Positions 59,349 through 64,000 of a stretch of DNA of 64,000 nucleotides are shown piece after piece. Position 1 is the first letter of the stretch, and every line of letters starts with the position of its first letter. Source of the stretch: Jiangella endophytica. GTDB taxonomy: Bacteria > Actinomycetota > Actinomycetes > Jiangellales > Jiangellaceae. The position numbers and the translations under genes were made by a program. Where the stretch lies: NCBI RefSeq assembly GCF_003427025.1, contig NZ_QVAI01000001.1:806001-870000 (forward strand). The letters run 5' to 3'. The notes under the pieces are model-generated. The model had not been told where the DNA came from. It ran no database searches and worked only from the letters and a program-made list of their open reading frames with translations.

Positions 59349-60635
59349 TCATGGCGCGATCAGCCCGCCGTCGAGCCCGCGCACGCCGGCCGCCCACGCG
59401 TCGTGGCCGCTCAGGCCGGCGGGGAACCTGGCGGCGGCGCTCTCGTCGAGGTCGATGCCCCAGCCGGGCGCCTCGTTCGGGGTCAGCCAGCCGTTGCTGA
59501 TGCGCAGCGTGCCGGGGAACACCTCGTGTACGGCGTCGGCGTAGACGTGGCCCTCCTGGATCCCGAACGCCGCCGACGTGACGTCGAGCGCCACGTTCGC
59601 GGCGGCGCCGACCGGCGACGTGTCGCCGGGGGAGTGCCATGCGGTGCGTACACCGACGAGCTCCGCCGCGGTGGCCAGCTTGCGGGCCGGCGTCAGCCCG
59701 CCGATCGCGGAGACGTGCGAGCGGATCAGGTCCACGCCGCCGCCCAGCACCAGCCGGGTCGCGTCGGTCATCGACGTCGTCAGCTCGCCGACCGCGATCG
59801 GCACCGGCGACGCGCGGCGCACCTCGGGCAACGCGTCCCAGTGCTCGGGCGCCAGCACGTCCTCGAGGAAGAACAGCCGGTACGGCTCCAGCGACCGCGC
59901 GAGCAGCACCGCCTGTTTCGGCGTCAGCCGGGAGTGCACGTCGTGCAGCAGCGCGACCTCGTCGCCGAGCCGCTCCCGCGCCGCGGCGAAGAGGCCGGGT
60001 GTGGTGCGCAGGTAGTGGTCGACGCTCCAGCCGCGCGGGAACGGCGCACCCGTGAGCGTGTCGCCGTCGAGTCGCGGGCTGCCGTACGTGCCGAGCCCCG
60101 GCTGCGACACCTGCAGCCGGATGTGCCGCCAGCCGGCGGCGACGTAGCGCTCGGCGTCGTCGAGCGCGCTGCCGACATCCGGGCCGGCCGCGTGGATGTA
60201 GGTGTCGGCGGCGGCGCGGACCTTCCCGCCCAGCAGCTCGTGCACGGGACGGCCGGCCCGCTTGCCGGCGATGTCCCAGAGGGCCTGGTCCAGGCCGGAG
60301 ATCGCGTTGTTGCCGACCGGCCCCTCACGCCAGTAGGCGGAGAACCGCGCCAGCCGGGTCAGGTCCTCGATGTCGCCCGGGTAGCGCCCGATGACCAGCC
60401 GCGCGAGGTGCTCCTCGACGTAGGTCGCGACCGCCTTCCACCGCTGGGTGAACGTCGCGCAGCCCAGGCCGTACAGGCCGTCGTCGGAGGTGTCGACCCG
60501 CACCACCACCAGCGGGATGCCTTCGGGTGCGGTGACGATCGCGCGCACCCCGGTGATGCGCACGTCCTCGGGGGCGTCCCAGGGCGCGGCGAAGGCGGGG
60601 TCGCTCGGGGCCGGATGCGAGACGGTCGCGGTCAC
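59349..60635 (-). CDS. Mannonate-dehydratase-family (ManD/RspA-like) enolase-superfamily protein
   Basis: 428 residues from GTG 60635, overlapping the epimerase stop (GTGA), with AGGAG upstream. Family marks: VALLHDVHSRLTPKQAV (D and H of the ManD active site), YRLFFLEDVLAPEHWDALPEV (E ligand), IAVGELTTSM (E ligand) and AWHSPGDTSPVG (catalytic H). ManD-type enzymes dehydrate D-mannonate (or gluconate) to 2-keto-3-deoxygluconate; RspA-type members have low activity. The operon also encodes an NAD-dependent epimerase, so uronic or aldonic acid use is plausible. Substrate not proven. Confidence 0.87.
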   Translation of the reverse strand: MTATVSHPAPSDPAFAAPWDAPEDVRITGVRAIVTAPEGIPLVVVRVDTSDDGLYGLGCATFTQRWKAVATYVEEHLARLVIGRYPGDIEDLTRLARFSAYWREGPVGNNAISGLDQALWDIAGKRAGRPVHELLGGKVRAAADTYIHAAGPDVGSALDDAERYVAAGWRHIRLQVSQPGLGTYGSPRLDGDTLTGAPFPRGWSVDHYLRTTPGLFAAARERLGDEVALLHDVHSRLTPKQAVLLARSLEPYRLFFLEDVLAPEHWDALPEVRRASPVPIAVGELTTSMTDATRLVLGGGVDLIRSHVSAIGGLTPARKLATAAELVGVRTAWHSPGDTSPVGAAANVALDVTSAAFGIQEGHVYADAVHEVFPGTLRISNGWLTPNEAPGWGIDLDESAAARFPAGLSGHDAWAAGVRGLDGGLIAP

Positions 60636-61576
60636 GGAGTCACTCCTGCGGTGGTCGGGGCCGGTTCGGGGGCGTCGGACGGAACGTGCACGGAGTAGCG
60701 CGGGGTGAACCCCAGCGCCGTGCTCGCCCGGGTGGTGTCGATCAGGCTGCCGCGGCCGGTGATCGACCGGCGGCGGGGGACGTCCGGCGCATAGGCGTCG
60801 AGGAGTTCGCCGGAGTCGGCGTCGATCAGCGTGTCGCGTGCCGAGACACCGACCACCAGGGAACCGCTGACCGGGGCCGTCAGCGCGGCCACGACGGCGC
60901 CGACCGCGTCGCGCAGATCGAGGTAGGACCAGCCCTCGCGGACCAGTTGCGCGTTGCCCGGCTCGCGGCCGGCGCGTTCGGCGAACACGCGCAGCTCGTG
61001 CCATGCGTTGACGTGCGGGAAGCGGAGCGCCACGACCGGCAGGCCCCAGTGGCTGGCGACCATGCCGGCGGTCAGCTCGTCGCTGTACTTCGACAGGGAG
61101 TACCAGTCGTCCAGCTGCACCGGGACGTCCTCGTCGATCGGGTAGTAGGCGGTCGAGACCGCGTGGTGGTTCATCGGCACGCCGAAGGCGTTGATGCTGC
61201 TGGCGATGACGGCGCGGCCGATCTGCCCGCCGGTCGCCGCCTGGGTGAGGACGTTGAAGGTCGCGCCGGTGTTCGTCCGGTAGACGTCGTACGGGCGGGC
61301 CAGGTCGCGGTGCGCGATCGCCGCGAGGTGCACGACGGCGTCCGCGCCGTCCAGCGCCTCGGCGACGTCGGACTCCGCGGTCGCGTCGCCGGTCACGACC
61401 CGGTCGGCCTGCGACGGCGCCGCCCACGACATGGACAGCGCCGTGATCCGCACCCCGAGTCCGGTCAGCGCCTCCACCACGGCCCGGCCGATCTTGCCGT
61501 CCGCGCCGGTGACGAGGACCCGCCCGGGCAGCGGCGCCCGTGCTCCGGCAGCGAATCCCGATGGCCCGTTCGTCAC
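60632..61576 (-). CDS. NAD-dependent epimerase/dehydratase-type (extended SDR) protein
   Basis: 314 residues from GTG 61576, which has GGAGG 5 bp upstream; upstream ATGs lie before the operators and are rejected. Rossmann motif RVLVTGADGKIGRAVVEALT near residue 18, VVHLAAIAHRD near 75, SSINAFG and catalytic YSLSKYSDE (Y-x3-K, about residues 165-169). Likely oxidises or epimerises a sugar in the same pathway as the dehydratase; a uronate-dehydrogenase-like role would give the aldonate that ManD-like enzymes dehydrate (inference). First gene of the operon; two operators lie 36-130 bp upstream. Confidence 0.85.
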   Translation of the reverse strand: MTNGPSGFAAGARAPLPGRVLVTGADGKIGRAVVEALTGLGVRITALSMSWAAPSQADRVVTGDATAESDVAEALDGADAVVHLAAIAHRDLARPYDVYRTNTGATFNVLTQAATGGQIGRAVIASSINAFGVPMNHHAVSTAYYPIDEDVPVQLDDWYSLSKYSDELTAGMVASHWGLPVVALRFPHVNAWHELRVFAERAGREPGNAQLVREGWSYLDLRDAVGAVVAALTAPVSGSLVVGVSARDTLIDADSGELLDAYAPDVPRRRSITGRGSLIDTTRASTALGFTPRYSVHVPSDAPEPAPTTAGVTP

Positions 61577-61611
61577 CCAGTCCTCCGATCTGCCGCACGG
61601 TCGCCCGAGTT

Positions 61612-61627
61612 GCGGAAGCGCTTGCGC
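61612..61627. promoter_or_regulatory. Operator 1 of the third LacI regulon, epimerase promoter
   Basis: GCGGAAGCGCTTGCGC is a near-perfect palindrome (one mismatched pair) with AGCGCT at its centre, 36 bp upstream of the epimerase start. It matches the sites at 54818, 55098 and 61691. Confidence 0.8.
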
Positions 61628-61690
61628 ACGGCAGTCTGGACCCGGTGCCACCAAGCTGTCAAGGGTCGAGATCGAGTCGCCTGGGGCGTT

Positions 61691-61706
61691 GAACAAGCGT
61701 TTGCGC
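61691..61706. promoter_or_regulatory. Operator 2 of the third LacI regulon, epimerase promoter
   Basis: GAACAAGCGTTTGCGC, 79 bp further upstream than operator 1. Two sites in one promoter allow looping repression. Confidence 0.7.
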
Positions 61707-62154
61707 AGACCGGCGTATCGCCCGCGGAACGCGGCGCCCACCCGGACGGGAGCTCACCCGACGGTCACGAGCCCGGCCGCCTCCGCGGCGACGCGCGCCG
61801 CCCGCCTCGGCGTCGACGACGTGCCGGCAGGCCAGTGGTGAAACGCCTGGGACGGGAAATCGTCGGCGATGACGCGTGGCGTCGCCGAGGTGGTTGGTGC
61901 GGCGTCGTGCACGTAGCGGCCGGTTCGCCGGGGAGCTGCGACGGTTGGCCGTCCCCCTGCTGCCCATCTTCTGACGCCGCGTGCGCCCGCCTCACGTTCG
62001 CGCTCTCCGGTGTGGGCTCGGCTCTCCCGGCGATCTGGGGTCCTTGCCTAGTCGTGTGTTCGCTCTGCGAGGCATGCACGCCTGATGGTGCGGGAGAACG
62101 CCTGGTGAGGTGGCGGATCGTTGATGATCATCGGCCACGTGTGGTGGCGCCCGG
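61707..62154. other. Gene-free stretch between epimerase promoter and sigma factor gene
   Basis: I see no gene here. On the minus strand a short frame ending at TGA 61754-61756 reads PRVIADDFPSQAFHHWPAGT then RVAAEAAGLVTVG, more protein-like than its surroundings; it may be the tail of a vanished gene, but I cannot name it. GATGATCATC (62123-62132) is a perfect palindrome, and GCCAC/GTGGC (62134-62148) is a weak stem just past the sigma factor stop that might serve as its terminator. Confidence 0.5.
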
Positions 62155-63057
62155 TCAGGAGCGGGCACCCGGCACGTGGGTGAGCTTGTCCGGATTGCGC
62201 ACGCCGTCGATCGCGGTGATCCGGCCCGCGTCGACGGTGAAGGCGATCACCGTCAGCACACCGTCGCCGTGACGGACGGCGATTCCGGGGGCTCCGTTGA
62301 CGTCGGCGGCGTGCACCTCGAGGTCGGCCCGGCCGTAGTGCAGCAGCGCCGACGCGACCCGGCCGGCGCCGTGCACGATCCTCGGCAGCGTCGAGACCTT
62401 GCCGCCGCCGTCGCTGCGCAGGACGACGTCCGGGTCGAGCAGTGCGATCAGCCCCGGCAGGTCGCCCTGCCTGCAGGCGGCCATGAACGCGTCGACCAGC
62501 TCGCGCTGCTCCGCGCCGGTGGCCGGGATCCGCGGCCGCGCGCCCTCGACGTGACGGCGGGCCCGTGAGGCCAGCTGCCGCACGGCCGCCGGCGACCGCC
62601 CGACTACGTCGGCGATCTCCGGGAACGGCATGCTGAACACGTCGTGCAGGACGAACGCCGTGCGCTCGGCCGGCGAGAGCTGCTCGAGGACGACCAGCAG
62701 GGCCATGCTCACCGACTCGTCGAGCGTGACGCGGTCGGCCGGGTCGTGTTCACGGGCCTCCACCAGTGGCTCCGGCAGCCACGTCCCGACGTACTGCTCG
62801 CGCCGGGCCCGCGCGCTGCCGAGTGCGTCGAGCGCCAGCCGGCTGACGGTGGTGGTCAGCCAGGCGGCGAGGTCGCGGACGGCGCCGGGGTCGGCCAGCC
62901 CGCGCAGCCGCAGCCACGCCTCCTGGACGCAGTCCTCGGCGTCGGCCAGCGAGCCCGTCATCGTGTAGGCGACCCGCAGCAGCCGCGGGCGGTTGGCCTC
63001 GAACGACCGCGCCAGTAGCTCCTCGGTCGCCAGCGGGTCCCGGTCCGTCACTCCCAT
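62155..63057 (-). CDS. ECF41-type (SigJ-like) RNA polymerase sigma factor
   Basis: 300 residues from ATG 63057. Sigma-70 region 2 (residues 10-80: FEANRPRLLRVAYTMTGSLADAEDCVQEAWLR in pieces) and region 4 (about 115-165: LSPAERTAFVLHDVFSMPF, IADVVGRSPAAVRQLASRAR) are followed by a SnoaL-like extension (about 180-300). The extension carries DGGGK and NPDKL, the two motifs that define ECF41 factors, in which it acts as a built-in regulator instead of an anti-sigma protein. The promoter mirrored at 63066-63092 has its -10 only 8 bp before this ATG, arguing for this start over ATG 63093 and for a leaderless mRNA. Divergent partner: MMPL gene. Confidence 0.92.
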   Translation of the reverse strand: MGVTDRDPLATEELLARSFEANRPRLLRVAYTMTGSLADAEDCVQEAWLRLRGLADPGAVRDLAAWLTTTVSRLALDALGSARARREQYVGTWLPEPLVEAREHDPADRVTLDESVSMALLVVLEQLSPAERTAFVLHDVFSMPFPEIADVVGRSPAAVRQLASRARRHVEGARPRIPATGAEQRELVDAFMAACRQGDLPGLIALLDPDVVLRSDGGGKVSTLPRIVHGAGRVASALLHYGRADLEVHAADVNGAPGIAVRHGDGVLTVIAFTVDAGRITAIDGVRNPDKLTHVPGARS

Positions 63058-63065
63058 GTCCGGTT

Positions 63066-63092
63066 GACGACGCGGCCGCCTGCACTGTGACA
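63066..63092 (-). promoter_or_regulatory. ECF41-type promoter of the sigma factor gene
   Basis: On the minus strand TGTCACA (63086-63092) and CGTC (63066-63069) are separated by 16 bp, matching the TGTCACA...CGTC pattern reported for ECF41 targets. The -10 ends 8 bp before the ATG at 63057, so the mRNA is probably leaderless. Confidence 0.8.
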
Positions 63093-63098
63093 CGCCGA

Positions 63099-63125
63099 TG
63101 TCACACCTCGCCGGGCTGCGTCGTC
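63099..63125 (+). promoter_or_regulatory. ECF41-type promoter of the MMPL gene
   Basis: TGTCACA (63099-63105) and CGTC (63122-63125) separated by 16 bp, the mirror image of the promoter of the sigma gene. The -10 lies 7 bp before ATG 63133, again suggesting a leaderless transcript. Confidence 0.8.
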
Positions 63126-63132
63126 AACAAGC

Positions 63133-64000
63133 ATGACGCTGCCACAGCTGAACCGAGAAGAAGAGACCACGCCGCCACCCGAGCGGCCGGGGGTGTTCGT
63201 CCGCCTCGCGGGGTTCGCGCATCGCCGCCGCCGGCTGGCACTGGTCCTGTGGGTGGCCGTGTTGGCGGGGGTCTGGGCGATCGCGTCGATGGCCGGCGAC
63301 GACTACCGCAACGACGTCTCGATGCCCGGCACCGAGTCGCAGGCGGCGGCCGACCTGCTGGCCGAGCACGGTGCCGCGCGGGCCGGCGACACGCTGCAGA
63401 TCGTCCTGCACGCCGAGAGCGGCCTGCGGACGCCGGGTGTCGAGGAGCGCGTCGCGGCGCTGCTCGACGAGGTCGCCGGCCTGCCGCGGGTGGACGGGGT
63501 GGTCAGCCCGTACGACGACGCGGCCGCCGTCGCCGCCGACGGCACCATCGGCTACGCCACCGTCATGCTCGACACCGCGTCCGACGACATGCCGGTGGCC
63601 GACACCGAGCGCATCCTCGAGACCGTCCAGGCAGCCGAGGGTGACGGGCTGCAGGCCGAGCTGGGTGGCGACGCGGCCCGGCTACTGGCCGAGGCCGAGA
63701 CAGGCGTCGGAGAGATGGCCGGTCTGGTGGCCGCGCTGGTGATCCTGGTGTTGATGTTCGGCACCTTCATCGCCGCCGGCCTCCCCATCATGATCGCCCT
63801 CTTCGCGGTCGGCTCGACGGTCGGCATCATCGTCCTGGCGTCGCACGTCTTCACGATCGCGTCCTGGACGCCACCGATCATGTTCCTCGTCGGCCTCGGC
63901 GTCGGCATCGACTACGCGCTGCTGATCTTCGCCCGCTTCCGGGCCGAGCTCGTGCGCGGCGTCGCACCGGAACGGGCCACCGTCACGGCCATGGACGCCG
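63133..64000 (+). CDS. MMPL-family transporter, 3' end outside window
   Basis: 289 codons are visible before the window ends. After a cytosolic leader rich in Pro and Glu, helix 1 (LALVLWVAVLAGVWAIAS) is followed by a large extracytoplasmic loop starting VSMPGTESQAAADLL, and then helices from MAGLVAALVILVLMFGTF. GVGIDYALLIFARFRAEL is the proton-relay D-Y motif, as in the MMPL gene at 20-22 kb. The full protein is expected to have about 700 residues and 12 helices. It is divergent from the ECF41 sigma gene and has a matching promoter, so it is a likely direct target of that factor. Cargo unknown. Confidence 0.9.
   Translation, partial: MTLPQLNREEETTPPPERPGVFVRLAGFAHRRRRLALVLWVAVLAGVWAIASMAGDDYRNDVSMPGTESQAAADLLAEHGAARAGDTLQIVLHAESGLRTPGVEERVAALLDEVAGLPRVDGVVSPYDDAAAVAADGTIGYATVMLDTASDDMPVADTERILETVQAAEGDGLQAELGGDAARLLAEAETGVGEMAGLVAALVILVLMFGTFIAAGLPIMIALFAVGSTVGIIVLASHVFTIASWTPPIMFLVGLGVGIDYALLIFARFRAELVRGVAPERATVTAMDA

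Noticed and set aside
1-64000. tRNA, rRNA, riboswitch or CRISPR features
   Set aside because: No cloverleaf, conserved rRNA segment, known aptamer or regularly spaced repeat was seen on reading the intergenic gaps; short RNAs cannot be excluded by eye.

Overview
The window is a G+C-rich (about 70%), densely packed stretch of bacterial chromosome. Short intergenic gaps, many ATGA/GTGA/TGATG stop-start overlaps, GTG and TTG starts, a mycothiol-dependent-type enzyme, a SigJ/ECF41-type sigma factor and MMPL transporters point to an Actinomycetota host, probably a soil or plant-associated saprophyte. Genus cannot be fixed from sequence alone. No rRNA, tRNA, CRISPR array, insertion sequence or phage module was seen.

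The layout is a row of self-contained sugar and nucleoside utilisation clusters, most with their own regulator. (1) 1-6.8 kb: a 5'-truncated parallel beta-helix protein, a polysaccharide deacetylase overlapping a toroid-type lyase-like protein, and a GH3 glycosidase. (2) 6.9-8.7 kb: a mycothiol-dependent-type enzyme and a metallophosphoesterase. (3) 8.8-17.8 kb: an RpiR regulator with an upstream operator, then a BMP-type nucleoside ABC importer, a 5'-nucleotidase-like enzyme, a HAD phosphatase, an MgtC-family membrane protein and a uridine-phosphorylase-type enzyme, almost all overlapping. (4) 18.0-22.2 kb: a two-component system behind an MMPL exporter. (5) 22.4-30.5 kb: a LacI regulator, an FAD oxidoreductase, a CUT1 sugar ABC importer and a Tat-exported glycosidase. 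(6) 30.5-33.2 kb: a membrane protein, a hipB gene with intact-looking operators next to a wrecked hipA, and a VOC protein. (7) 33.3-41.8 kb: a secreted propeller protein, nucleoside hydrolase, CUT1 importer, ribokinase, LacI regulator and a divergent hydrolase, tied together by a shared 12-bp operator. (8) 41.9-51.4 kb: a DeoR/LacI hybrid regulator, enolase-superfamily dehydratase, sialidase-like protein, intracellular GH-A glycosidase, CUT1 importer and SDR. (9) 51.5-61.7 kb: a large secreted glycosidase, LacI regulator, CUT1 importer, ManD/RspA-type dehydratase and NAD-dependent epimerase, again tied together by a shared operator. (10) 62.1-64 kb: an ECF41 sigma factor divergent from a truncated MMPL gene, with mirrored ECF41-type promoters between them.

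The clusters share one logic: secreted enzymes release oligosaccharides or nucleosides, a lipoprotein plus two permeases import them (the CUT1 sets lack a local ATPase and probably share one encoded elsewhere), and cytoplasmic hydrolases, dehydratases, kinases and dehydrogenases feed central metabolism. The most informative signals are non-coding: four operator families that can be matched to regulators, and the mirrored sigma-factor promoters. The clearest decay is hipA (an in-frame TGA plus an internal deletion) and a remnant of an alpha/beta hydrolase near 17.9 kb.
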